In this document: in pieces, positions 1 to 7,494 of the stretch
Position numbering within the stretch: position 1 is the stretch's first letter
How the letters are laid out: each line of letters begins with the position of its first letter
Origin: an uncultured Selenomonadales bacterium
Lineage (GTDB): Bacteria; Bacillota; Negativicutes; Selenomonadales; Selenomonadaceae
Direction: 5' to 3'
Length of the DNA stretch: 12,891 bases
Assembly: GCA_946547205.1 (NCBI GenBank)
Contig: CAMNPA010000010.1
Coordinates: forward strand, 1 to 12,891
The notes under the pieces: model-generated
What the model was told of the DNA's origin: nothing
Database searches by the model: none
What the model saw: the letters and a program-made list of their open reading frames with translations, nothing else
Made by a program: the position numbers and the translations under genes

Positions 1-900
1 ATGCATTGGCACATTCACAAGAACGGCGCAGAAAATTTCCGTGACGCAAAAAATCTCGGCGCGAATCGAATTGAGGCGGCTGTTGCAATCGGCACTGATC
101 CTGTCGTCACTTACGCCGCGACTGCTCCACTTCCGCGCGATGTCGATGAAATGGTTTTCGCGGGCTTTTTACGCAAAAAATCCGTTGAGCTGACCAAATG
201 CAAGACCGTTGACCTTGAAGTTCCCGCGACTGCCGAAATTATTTTGGAAGGCTACGTTGCGACCGACGAATTGCGCCGCGAAGGACCTTTCGGCGACCAC
301 ACCGGCTATTATTCGCTCGCTGATGATTATCCCGTTTTTCACGTCACATGTATCACGCACCGCAAGAATCCGATTTATTTCGCGACCGTCGTTGGGAAGC
401 CGCCGATGGAAGATTGTTACATGGCGAAGGCGACCGAAAGAATTTTCCTGCCGCTGCTGCAACAGCTCCTGCCCGAAATTATCGATATTAACATGCCGCT
501 TGAAGGCGTCTTCCACGACTGCGTTATCGTCTCAATAAAAAAACAATTCCCGATGCACGCGAGAAAAGTTATGCACGCGCTTTGGGGACTCGGACAGATG
601 ATGAACGTCAAAATGATTATCGTCGTTGATTCGCATGTCAACGTTCAGGATTTGAGCGAAGTTGCCTGGCGCGTTTTCAACAACATTGACGCCGAACACG
701 ACTTGGAGATTGTTCACGGGCCGCTTGACGTTTTGGATCACTCTTCGCCTTATGCAAAGTGGGGCGCGAAACTCGGCATTGACGCGACAAAAACTTGGGC
801 GCAAGAAGGTCACGTTCGCGATTGGCCCGACGAAATTCAGATGTCGCCCGAAGTCAAAGCTCGCGTGGATAATTTGTGGTCGTCGCTCGATTTGGATTGA
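1..900 (+). CDS. ubiD: UbiD-family decarboxylase, C-terminal part (5' end outside window)
   Basis: This is the last 299 residues of a UbiD-family decarboxylase, usually about 490 aa. The first codon is ATG, but MHWHIHK matches an internal family segment, so the true start lies left of the window. UbiD enzymes use prenylated FMN, made by UbiX, to decarboxylate aromatic or unsaturated acids such as 4-hydroxy-3-polyprenylbenzoate or a menaquinone precursor. The fragment has the EGPFGDHTGYY motif (residues 94-104), holding catalytic acidic residues E94 and D99. Later IKKQFPMHARKVMHALWG and the C-terminal SPYAKWGAKLGIDATKTW also fit the family. In an anaerobe, menaquinone synthesis is the likely role, but the substrate cannot be read from sequence. 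No ubiX is in the window. The stop at 898-900 is followed by about 100 nt before the next gene. Confidence 0.93.
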   Translation: MHWHIHKNGAENFRDAKNLGANRIEAAVAIGTDPVVTYAATAPLPRDVDEMVFAGFLRKKSVELTKCKTVDLEVPATAEIILEGYVATDELRREGPFGDHTGYYSLADDYPVFHVTCITHRKNPIYFATVVGKPPMEDCYMAKATERIFLPLLQQLLPEIIDINMPLEGVFHDCVIVSIKKQFPMHARKVMHALWGLGQMMNVKMIIVVDSHVNVQDLSEVAWRVFNNIDAEHDLEIVHGPLDVLDHSSPYAKWGAKLGIDATKTWAQEGHVRDWPDEIQMSPEVKARVDNLWSSLDLD

Positions 901-960
901 GCAATTAATTAAATCGCCGTGAATAATTACGTTACCATTTATCCTTATCATGCACCGTAA

Positions 961-994
961 TCAATCGTTTCGTTCAAATTCCACAAACGATTGA
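961..994. repeat. Perfect 10-bp inverted repeat upstream of the RND pump
   Basis: TCAATCGTTT (961-970) and AAACGATTGA (985-994) are exact reverse complements separated by 14 nt. The right arm ends one base before the pump's Shine-Dalgarno GAGGTG (996-1001). No T-run follows, so it is not an intrinsic terminator. The dyad could be an operator for a repressor of the pump (TetR- or MarR-like regulators often bind such sites) or an mRNA hairpin near the ribosome binding site. No regulator gene is visible. The rest of the 901-1006 gap is AT-rich, with no promoter that I would call with confidence. Confidence 0.6.
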
Positions 995-1006
995 CGAGGT
1001 GACATT

Positions 1007-2554
1007 TTGAGCAAATTTTTTATCAATCATCCGATACCCGCGATTGTCTTATCGATAATTTTGACGTTGAGCGGAGTATTGGCGGCTTTACGTTTGCCAA
1101 TCGCCGAATATCCCGACATTGCTCCGCCGACTGTTTTTGTCTCGACAAGTTATATCGGCGCGGATACTTCGGTCGTTAACAACACGGTCGCGCAAATCAT
1201 TGAAGAAGCGGTAAACGGCGCGGGCGATATTGACTTCATGCACTCGACAGTTGACGCAAGCGGCAATTACGAGTTGACGATTGTCTTCAAGCTCGGCGTT
1301 GACATTGACACCGCTGCCGTCCGCGTGCAAAATAAAATTTCTTCCGTTATCGGCGATTTGCCCGCTCAAGTTCAATCGCAAGGCGTGATTGTCAGTAAGA
1401 ATACTCCCGAATCGGTTTTCATGTTCGATTTAATTTCGCCGAACGGGACTTACGACAGCATGTTCATGAAAAATTATGCGACGGTTTATCTTGTCGACAA
1501 AATCAAGCGCGTTGACGGCGTGGGCAAAGTGACTTCTTACGACGGCGACTACTCAATGCGCATTTGGCTCAATCCCGATAAACTTGCTGAACTCGCTTTG
1601 ACGGTCGCTGATGTTGAATCTGCGCTCAAGGAGCAGAATGTTCAAGCGGCAGTCGGTTCACTCGGAAAAATGCCGACGAATAATTTTCAGGAACGAGAAT
1701 TTATCGGACGCTCAACAAATCGCAAGGAGACCGTTAAAGATTTTGAAAACATTGTCGTCAAAACTTCGGGCGGCTCATTTGTTCGCGTGAAAGATTTTGC
1801 CCGCGTTGAAGTCGGCGTGCGAAATATGGATTCTGTTTCTTTTCAAGACGGACACGAGACGGCAACTTTTTCCGTTCTGTTGACCAACGACGCCAATACG
1901 CTTGAAACAATTTCCGCAGTGAAAAAAATTTTGGCTCAGGCGGCTGAAGACTTCCCGCCCGACATGAAAATTTCAATTTCGATGGACGCGACGCGCTTTA
2001 TCAAAGAATCACTGTCTGAAGTTTCGCGCACGTTCTTTGAGGCGTTGTTGCTCGTCGTGATAATCGTGTGGCTGTTCCTGCAAAATTTTCGCGCAACGTT
2101 AATCGCGCTGCTTGCAATTCCCGTGTCAATAGTGGCGACGTTCGCAATCTTCCCGCTCGTCAACTTTTCAATCAACACGCTGACATTGTTCGCGCTGATT
2201 TTGGTAATCGGTTTGGTTGTTGACGATGCAATTGTCGTGATTGAAATCGTCGAGAAAAAACTTGAACGCGGTTTGGAAGTCAAGGCGGCGACGCTTGAGG
2301 CAATGCAAGAAATTCAAGCTCCGATAATCGCGATAGCTTGCGTGTTGGCGGCAGTATTTATTCCTGCGGCGTTCCTTGAAGGCGTGACGGGCGAATCGGC
2401 AATTCGCGCTGACAATCGTCGTGTCAATGTTTTTTTCGACAATCGTTGCGTTGACTTTGACGCCTGCACTTTGCGTGTTAATTTTGCGTCGTCGCGAGAA
2501 AAAATCTTCGTCACTCTTCGACAAGCTCCAATGCAATTTCCAAAGTCTGCTTGA
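1007..2554 (+). pseudogene. RND (AcrB/HAE1-type) efflux permease, N-terminal part before a frameshift
   Basis: This is the first half of an inner-membrane, proton-driven RND drug exporter of the AcrB/MexB type. Translation starts at TTG 1007, five bases after GAGGTG, giving MSKFFINHPIPAIVLSIILTLSG, the usual TM1 start. Periplasmic porter domains follow, then TM2 to TM5. The TM4 proton-relay pair is intact in GLVVDDAIVVIE (D406, D407; D407/D408 in AcrB). Homology holds to FLEGVTGE at about 2395. The next residues, to the stop at 2554, are unrelated to the family, whereas the expected RQFALTIVVSM continues in another frame from 2397. Against the family pattern, about 5 nt are missing near 2393-2397, in the periplasmic loop between TM5 and TM6. 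No membrane-fusion protein or outer-membrane channel gene adjoins it. It is either a recent pseudogene or a sequence error. Confidence 0.9.
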
Positions 2555-4067
2555 AATTTTTATGCGGCGAAAAATTTTGGCGGTGACGATTTTAATTGCG
2601 GTGACAATTTGCACGGGCTTGCTGTATAAAATTTTGCCGAGCGAATACATTCCCGACGAGGACAAAGGAAATTTTTTCGCGGCGGTTAATTTGCCGGAAG
2701 GTACGTCGATGAACAGAACGATTGAGACGCTGAATAAATTTTCCGTCGCGCTCAAAGAAATTGACGCCGTGGAAAATATTTCGTGCATTGCGGGCATTGA
2801 TATGTTAGGCGGCGGCATGAGTTCAAGCGGCGGATCAATTTACGGCATTTTAAAAGATTGGAATGATCGCGACAAAAGTCTCAACGAAATTTTGACGAAG
2901 GTCGAAGAAGTTGCGGCGAGTGTCATTCCCGAAGCAAAAATTTTCGCGATGGGTTCAGGTTCTTTGCCCGGCATGGAGTCGGTCGGAGCAATTTCAATGC
3001 GTTTGCTTGACGTTAAAAATCACAGCGATGCAGAACTTGCCGAGCTTGCAAAAAAGATTGAACTTGCCGCCAATGCCCGCGCAGAACTTGAAGGAGTCAC
3101 TCAAAATTTCAGCGTGTCAAAGCCGCATGTTGATATTCGCGTCGATGAGGACAAGGCTAAATTTCTCAACGTGAATCTCGACGATATTTACTCAACTTTG
3201 CGCGTGAATTTGGGCGGCGACGAGGTCAACGACTTCACAAGCTTTGGGCACGTTTATAAAGTCGTTCTGCAAGCGGAAACGAATTACAGGAATTCAATCG
3301 ACGCGGCTAAATTTCTCTTCGTCCGCAATTCAAAAGGCAAACTCGTTCCGCTTGACACGTTGATAACTTTGACGCAGACGACAGGAGCTGCGCAAATTTC
3401 CAGATATAACGGCGTGCGATGCGTGAACTTTGACGCAAATATTGGCGAAGGTTTTTCGACATCTCAAGCACTCGACGCATTGGAAACAGTCGTTGAAGAA
3501 GTCGCGCCGAACACTTTTCAAATTGAGTGGGCGGAAAAAAGTCGTCAAGAAAAATTGGCGCAAAGCTCTGTCGCGAAAATTTTTGCCTTGTCGATGACGT
3601 TCGTATTCTTGTGCTTGGTCGCGCTTTACGAGTCGTGGAAAATTCCGTTCGCAGTGCTTTTGAGCGTGCCGACGGGAATTTTCGGCGCACTTTTGGCGGA
3701 AGTCGTCACGGGCAATTTGGCAAGCGTTTACATGCAAATCGGAATTTTGGTTTTGATTGGACTGGCGGCGAAGAACGCGATATTGATTGTCGAATTTGCA
3801 AAAGTCAGAGTTGAAGGCGGTCAAGAAATTTCGCGGGCTGCAACATTCGCGGCAACGGAGAGACTTCGCCCGATATTGATGACTTCGTTGGCGTTTATCG
3901 CGGCGTGCATTCCTTTGGCAATGGCTTCGGGCGCAGGCTCGGCGGCAAGAAATTCTATGGGCGCGGCAGTTGTCGGCGGAATGTTTTTCGCGACGATGTT
4001 CGGAATTTTTGTCGTGCCGATTTTGTTCACGTTGATTGAGCGGAAAAATTTTTTTGGAGGCGATTGA
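2421..4067 (+). pseudogene. RND efflux permease, C-terminal part after the frameshift
   Basis: This is the second half of the same permease. Family-like sequence begins at CGG 2397 (RQFALTIVVSM), upstream of the ATG at 2421, which has no ribosome binding site and is probably not a real start. TM6 (STIVALTLTPALCVLIL), TM7, the second periplasmic porter half and TM8-12 follow in order. The TM10 proton-relay lysine is present in IGLAAKNAILIVEFAK (codon 3771-3773; K940 in AcrB). Joined, the two halves would give about 1,020 aa, close to the roughly 1,040 aa of the family, with every other part intact. Thus only the short indel near 2395 disables the gene. The stop at 4065-4067 lies one base before the ATG of the next gene, whose Shine-Dalgarno is inside this reading frame. 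Confidence 0.9.
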
Positions 4068-4068
4068 A

Positions 4069-4569
4069 ATGTTTGCAAAAAATTTGCGGCGCATGGACTA
4101 CAATCCTTGCGGCGAACTGACGGGCATTGAACGTGAACTTTGCGACGAGGCGGCTAAAAATTTTTACAACCTGCCGTTCACGGAAGTAATGCGGGCAATT
4201 TCTATCAAAGCTCTTGCCGAAACGAATCACGAGAAAAATTTTCGGAACGTCGACGCGTTGGAGCATTGGGCAGCTTACAATCCGAGTGACGATGAGCGAC
4301 GGGCGACTTTGAATTTTGACACGTTCACGCCGCTTGAAACCGGGCTCGCGAAATATTTTGCGCACGTTTTATTTGAGAATCGATACAACATTCACTTCAA
4401 CGCGCTTGCCGATTATTGCCGCACGCTTGACGAAAAAAATTTTCCCGCCGCATTGACGACTGCAGAACTTGAACGCAAAATAAATTCTCTGGCGCAATCG
4501 GCAAATCATTCGTCGCGGGTCAATTCGCTGATTGAAGAGCTGTGGAATTTTCTCGCGGCTGCGAAATAA
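4069..4569 (+). CDS. Uncharacterised 166-aa soluble protein
   Basis: I do not recognise this protein. ATG 4069 is chosen because GGAGG (4056-4060) lies 8 nt upstream and the preceding stop is at 4065-4067; a TTG 33 nt earlier in frame has no such site. The product starts MFAKNLRRMDYNPCGE and has no signal peptide or membrane segment. It is rich in charged and aromatic residues and looks mostly helical, with two Cys (in NPCG and ELCDE) near the N-terminus and one more in DYCRTL. The one-base gap to the RND gene suggests translational coupling, so its expression may have been tied to the pump. That alone does not show a functional link. A terminator follows. Confidence 0.75.
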   Translation: MFAKNLRRMDYNPCGELTGIERELCDEAAKNFYNLPFTEVMRAISIKALAETNHEKNFRNVDALEHWAAYNPSDDERRATLNFDTFTPLETGLAKYFAHVLFENRYNIHFNALADYCRTLDEKNFPAALTTAELERKINSLAQSANHSSRVNSLIEELWNFLAAAK

Positions 4570-4584
4570 AAATTTCCTGCAAAC

Positions 4585-4624
4585 AAAAAGTCTCTCTGCC
4601 AAATGACGGAGAGACTTTTTTTTT
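4585..4624. terminator. Intrinsic terminator between convergent genes
   Basis: GTCTCTC (4590-4596) pairs with GAGAGAC (4609-4615) around a 12-nt loop. The stem is extended by five A-T pairs from A4585-4589 and T4616-4620, and a run of nine T ends at 4624. The + strand reading ends the 166-aa gene. The - strand reading gives the same stem followed by five T, so it can also terminate rpsO, whose stop is 17 nt away. Confidence 0.88.
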
Positions 4625-4641
4625 CGTGACGAGCAAAAAAA

Positions 4642-4908
4642 TTATTTGCGGAGATTCAACTTCGCGAGAATTTCGCGGTAACGATTGATGTCTTTTTTGT
4701 TGAGGTAGCTCAACAGGCGGCGACGTTGTCCGACCATTTTCAACAGCCCGCGGCGTGAATGATGATCCTTTTTGTGCTCTTTAAGATGTTCGGTCAAGTA
4801 AGAGATGCGCGCCGTCAAAAGTGCGATTTGAACTTCGGGCGAGCCGGTGTCGCCTTCGTGCACTGCGAATTTTTCCATAATCTCCTGTTTTGCTTGCTTG
4901 TCTAACAT
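4642..4908 (-). CDS. rpsO: 30S ribosomal protein S15
   Basis: S15 binds 16S rRNA early in assembly and supports the 30S platform. The 88-aa product is the usual length and matches the family throughout: MLDKQAKQEIMEKFAVHEGD at the start, then TGSPEVQIALLTARI, HLKEHKKDHHSRRGLLKMVG and a basic LAKLNLRK end. The HKKDHHSRRGL segment is the conserved rRNA-contacting region. The start at 4908 is set by AGGAGG (4916-4921), 7 nt upstream; an in-frame upstream extension is not S15-like. A promoter lies at 4995-5023, leaving a leader of about 80 nt. No pnp gene follows, unlike the common rpsO-pnp order; instead a terminator follows and the gene converges with the 166-aa ORF. Confidence 0.98.
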   Translation of the reverse strand: MLDKQAKQEIMEKFAVHEGDTGSPEVQIALLTARISYLTEHLKEHKKDHHSRRGLLKMVGQRRRLLSYLNKKDINRYREILAKLNLRK

Positions 4909-4988
4909 TTCGTTTCCTCCTGCGTTGAAAATTTTTCCTGCAACGAAGTCCGCGCCGGAGTGTCGACAAACTGCGTTGCGGTTGAAGT
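4909..4988 (-). promoter_or_regulatory. rpsO 5' leader, possible S15 autoregulatory RNA
   Basis: The leader from the predicted start site to rpsO contains a 6-bp stem (positions 4940-4945 with 4974-4979, CGTTGC/GCAACG) enclosing a small CCG-CGC-CGG hairpin (4950-4958). The SD AGGAGG lies downstream, at 4916-4921. S15 is known to repress its own mRNA through a leader in several bacteria, with differing structures. The structure here is only a candidate and I do not match it to a named Rfam model. Confidence 0.3.
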
Positions 4989-4994
4989 TAATGC

Positions 4995-5023
4995 AGTCTA
5001 ACACAAGAGTTTTTTTGCGTCAA
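4995..5023 (-). promoter_or_regulatory. Sigma-A-type promoter of rpsO
   Basis: On the - strand, TTGACG (5023-5018) is followed by 17 nt and TAGACT (5000-4995). TG one base before the -10 makes it an extended -10 promoter. The predicted transcription start is near 4988, about 80 nt upstream of the rpsO ATG. The core TTGTGTTAGACT is identical to that of the divergent rplS promoter. Confidence 0.72.
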
Positions 5024-5062
5024 GCGGCGACAACTGCGGGCGTGAAAAATTTTTCGCGACGA

Positions 5063-5092
5063 TTGACAGCGATAAAAATGTTGTGTTAGACT
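5063..5092 (+). promoter_or_regulatory. Sigma-A-type promoter of rplS
   Basis: A perfect TTGACA (5063-5068) is followed by 18 nt and TAGACT (5087-5092) with an extended TG (TGTTAGACT). The predicted start near 5099 leaves a leader of about 90 nt before the rplS ATG. This promoter is back to back with the rpsO promoter; the two -35 boxes are about 40 nt apart. Confidence 0.75.
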
Positions 5093-5150
5093 TTGCAAGC
5101 TGTTAAGGCGTTCCTCTGCGTGCGGCACGAACGTCGAACGAAAATTTTTT

Positions 5151-5187
5151 GAGGAGGTGTGGAGCGGCTCCTCTTTGCCGCGCACTC
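5151..5187 (+). promoter_or_regulatory. rplS leader: Shine-Dalgarno separated from the start codon by a hairpin
   Basis: The only good Shine-Dalgarno, GAGGAGG (5151-5157), is about 30 nt from the ATG at 5188, too far for normal use. Between them, GCGGC (5164-5168) pairs with GCCGC (5177-5181), and GTG (5157-5159) with CAC (5183-5185). This folded form brings GAGGAG next to the ATG. The loop (5169-5176, TCCTCTTT) and adjacent CTCCTC (5168-5173) are complementary to GAGGAG, so an alternative pairing would hide the SD. This looks like an on/off translational switch. A ribosomal-protein L19 leader is known upstream of rplS in low-GC Firmicutes, and this may be a relative; I did not compare it to the model. 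Confidence 0.5.
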
Positions 5188-5535
5188 ATGAATATTATTG
5201 AACTTATTGAACGCGAACAACTCCGCGAAAACATTCCGGACTTTGCACCGGGCGACACCGTCCGCGTCCATGCAAAAATCGTCGAAGGCAACCGCGAACG
5301 TATTCAGATTTTTGAAGGCGTCGTTATCGCTCGTCAAGGCAGCGGCTTGCGCGAAATGTTCACCGTCCGCAGAATTTCTTACGGCGTCGGCGTCGAACGC
5401 ATGTTCCCTGTGCATTCTCCGCGTGTCGAAAAAATTCAAGTCGTCCGTCGCGGTGCAGTTCGTCGCGCGAAATTGTACTATCTTCGCAAACTCACGGGCA
5501 AGGCGGCTCGCATTAAGGAAAAGAAACAGAAATAA
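5188..5535 (+). CDS. rplS: 50S ribosomal protein L19
   Basis: L19 is a 50S subunit protein at the interface with the 30S subunit. The 115-aa product is the normal length and begins MNIIELIEREQLRENIPDF, the standard family start. It continues with PGDTVRVHAKIVEGNRERIQIFEGVVIARQG, RRISYGVGVERMFPVHSPRVEKIQV and the basic end RRAKLYYLRKLTGKAARIKEK. The ATG at 5188 is supported by this homology; a TTG-type start 39 nt upstream would add non-family sequence that overlaps the leader. The gene is monocistronic, with its own promoter and terminator. In many bacteria rplS sits in rpsP-rimM-trmD-rplS, so standing alone beside rpsO is a local arrangement. Confidence 0.98.
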   Translation: MNIIELIEREQLRENIPDFAPGDTVRVHAKIVEGNRERIQIFEGVVIARQGSGLREMFTVRRISYGVGVERMFPVHSPRVEKIQVVRRGAVRRAKLYYLRKLTGKAARIKEKKQK

Positions 5536-5553
5536 TTTGACCGAAAAATTTTC

Positions 5554-5584
5554 ACGTCGTGCAAAAACTGCGCGGCGTTTTTTT
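5554..5584 (+). terminator. Intrinsic terminator of rplS
   Basis: ACGTCGTGC (5554-5562) pairs with GCGCGGCGT (5570-5578) over nine pairs, two of them G-U, around a 7-nt loop, followed by a run of T to 5584. On the - strand the two G-U pairs become A-C mismatches, so it should work best for rplS. It overlaps the stop codon of the convergent membrane-protein gene by two bases. Confidence 0.87.
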
Positions 5585-6020
5585 ATAGGAACAGCATTAT
5601 CAACGCGCCGATGAACAATACCACGCTGAAACTGTGCAAGGCGTTCTGGACTGCGCGATTGTGCTTGCCGAAGAGTGCTCCGATTAGCGGGCGCAATAAA
5701 AATGTCAGCAACGCGGTCGAAAGAAAAAACAGCGGCTTGTCGAATTCGGCGACGCTGTAAATCAGCATGACCGCTGAAATTACCACGCCGCTTGCTTCCG
5801 CGTGTGAAAGTGACCGTTTAATTTTCGGCGCGTCAAAATTTTCGTCACTGCGAACGGCTCGCTTGCTGTGAAAAGTTTTCGGGCGCGGCGAATCGGCAGG
5901 CTTAATTTTTTCGTCAACGGCACTCGTCGGCTCAATGGAAAGTTCTTTCGCGTAAGAATCTTCCGCGTCGTCCGGCTCAACCGAATAAATTTCGTCGTCG
6001 TTAGAAATATTTTTATTCAT
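5583..6020 (-). CDS. Small uncharacterised membrane protein
   Basis: The 145-aa product is not a family I recognise. Residues 1-73 are hydrophilic, very acidic at first (NDDEIYSVEPDDAED) then basic, and likely disordered. Three hydrophobic segments follow, at about 77-92, 97-117 and 128-145, the last reaching the C-terminus. It is probably an inner-membrane protein with a long soluble N-terminal tail. ATG 6020 has GGAGC (6028-6024) upstream and overlaps the end of the glycosyltransferase gene by 8 nt, so the two are probably co-translated. This might tie it to surface-polymer synthesis, but nothing in the sequence shows its function. It is the last gene of the - strand operon, and its stop codon touches the rplS terminator. 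Confidence 0.8.
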   Translation of the reverse strand: MNKNISNDDEIYSVEPDDAEDSYAKELSIEPTSAVDEKIKPADSPRPKTFHSKRAVRSDENFDAPKIKRSLSHAEASGVVISAVMLIYSVAEFDKPLFFLSTALLTFLLRPLIGALFGKHNRAVQNALHSFSVVLFIGALIMLFL

Positions 6021-7494
6021 TTTGCTCCTTACATGAACAGAACGCTTGCGGCACGATTAAATATTTTTCCGACCGAATCAAAGCTCTGAACAAAAATTCC
6101 GTGATGCCTTTGTCAAAATTTATTTCGTTCCCAATCAAAAGTTCGCGGCGGAAAATTTTCGTGTCGAGGCGTTCACTAAATTTATTTTGCGACCAAAGTA
6201 AAGCGCGAGTTTGTTTCAGCTCGTCCAAGAAAGTTTGTTGCCCGTTGTTGAATAAAATCTTGTCGTCTTGAACAATTTTTCCATCCGATTGAAAATGTCC
6301 GGCGAAATGAATCACATCCGCCGAATTCAACGACTGCGCGACAATCTCAAGCGCATTGCCTGCAAGAATCGAATCGGCGTCCTTGAACAGAACATAATCG
6401 CCCGCCGCCTTGCGCAAGCCGAGATTGAACGCGTCGTTGATATTGCCGCCGGGATAGTTTATGACGTGAAAATTTGTCGGAAGTGTCGGCAGTTGAACAC
6501 GTGCGCCAACGTTGATGATAATCAGCTCGAAGTCCGCGAATCTCTGCACGAAAAAATTATTCAGGCACTCGTTTAGCTTGTCGGCATTTTTCAAAAGCAC
6601 AATGACGGAAAGAACGGGCCGGCTGTCCGCGTCCGCACGAATCAATTTGTCAAGCAGCGCGGGATAACGTTCAATGACTTGCTTAAGCTGAACGTCGTTG
6701 CCGTTTTTATTTTTAGCCCACAGAGTTTCTTCGCCGCGTTGCATGTCAATATCGTCATAAATCAAATATCGCTGCCCCTTGGACGGAATTTTAATCTTCG
6801 TGCCGTTGAGGACAGCCATTGCCCAAAACCAAATGTCGTCTGCATTCGGCGAAACTTCCATGAAAATATCGCGCCGCAAAATATCTTCGTGCAAAAATTT
6901 TTTCTTATACAGCACGCCGCCCGCACCCGTGAAAAAATTTTCGTAACAGGGCGTGAAAGATTTTTCCGCCATAATCCATTTGAGGTAAGGAAAAAGATTT
7001 CCCTGCGCGTCCAGACGAATTCTGTGCGCACGATGAGCGATAAGACAATCGGGCGACTTCAAATGCTCGTCGTAAAGAATCTTGAGCCAATCGGGACGAT
7101 AAAAAATGTCGTCGTCCGCCGTGACAATGATGTCGTCGGGATATTTTTCCAGCGCGGGAATCAATTTCTTATACGGGCGCAAATTTTCGCACCAATCAAT
7201 CGTCAAACCGAAATTTCTAAGCTCCAACAAATCTTGCGGCAAATTTTCTTCACGTTGCGGAAAAGAATCCTCGTCGAGCCACAAAATCAACTTGTCCGGC
7301 GCAAAAGTCTGATTGAGCAGCGAATAAATCGTATACTTCACGTCGTTGATTCGCGGCTTATAGGACGTGAACGACACGATAATTTTTTCGGCACGCGGCG
7401 AATTATTGAGCCCGATGAATTTTTTCGCGGCAATCAATTCGTCGATCTCCGTTTTGTCAATTCCGTTCAATCCGAATTTTTTAATCAGCTTCAT
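6013..7494 (-). CDS. Two-domain GT-A (family 2-like) glycosyltransferase
   Basis: The 493-aa protein appears to hold two GT-A glycosyltransferase units. The N-terminal unit (about 36-285) begins IIVSFTSYKPRINDVKYTIYSLLNQT and has the acidic metal/nucleotide-sugar motif TADDDIFY (D127-D129) plus NADDIWFWAMAVLNG near 217-231. The second (about 293-480) starts LSVIVLLKNADKLNECLNNFFVQ and has FKDADS (370-375), the DxD-like site. No membrane segment is evident, so it is probably cytosolic or membrane-associated, acting on a lipid-linked surface glycan such as LPS or capsule. Sugar and acceptor are unknown. ATG 7494 overlaps the cobA-hemD stop (ATGA, 7494-7491) and is preceded by GGAGGAG, so translation is coupled. 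The second domain shows fewer family 2 hallmarks and may be degenerate. Confidence 0.85.
   Translation of the reverse strand: MKLIKKFGLNGIDKTEIDELIAAKKFIGLNNSPRAEKIIVSFTSYKPRINDVKYTIYSLLNQTFAPDKLILWLDEDSFPQREENLPQDLLELRNFGLTIDWCENLRPYKKLIPALEKYPDDIIVTADDDIFYRPDWLKILYDEHLKSPDCLIAHRAHRIRLDAQGNLFPYLKWIMAEKSFTPCYENFFTGAGGVLYKKKFLHEDILRRDIFMEVSPNADDIWFWAMAVLNGTKIKIPSKGQRYLIYDDIDMQRGEETLWAKNKNGNDVQLKQVIERYPALLDKLIRADADSRPVLSVIVLLKNADKLNECLNNFFVQRFADFELIIINVGARVQLPTLPTNFHVINYPGGNINDAFNLGLRKAAGDYVLFKDADSILAGNALEIVAQSLNSADVIHFAGHFQSDGKIVQDDKILFNNGQQTFLDELKQTRALLWSQNKFSERLDTKIFRRELLIGNEINFDKGITEFLFRALIRSEKYLIVPQAFCSCKEQNE

Noticed and set aside
2393..2400. Programmed ribosomal frameshift in the RND gene
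   Set aside because: No slippery heptamer or downstream stimulator is visible, and about 5 nt of family-conserved spacing are missing.
2421..2423. Independent start of a separate C-terminal RND half-protein at ATG 2421
   Set aside because: No ribosome binding site, and homology begins upstream at 2397; this is a frameshift rather than two genes.
3330..4094. 254-aa open frame on the - strand opposite the RND C-terminal part
   Set aside because: Arg/Asn/Gln-rich shadow of a well-conserved transporter sequence.
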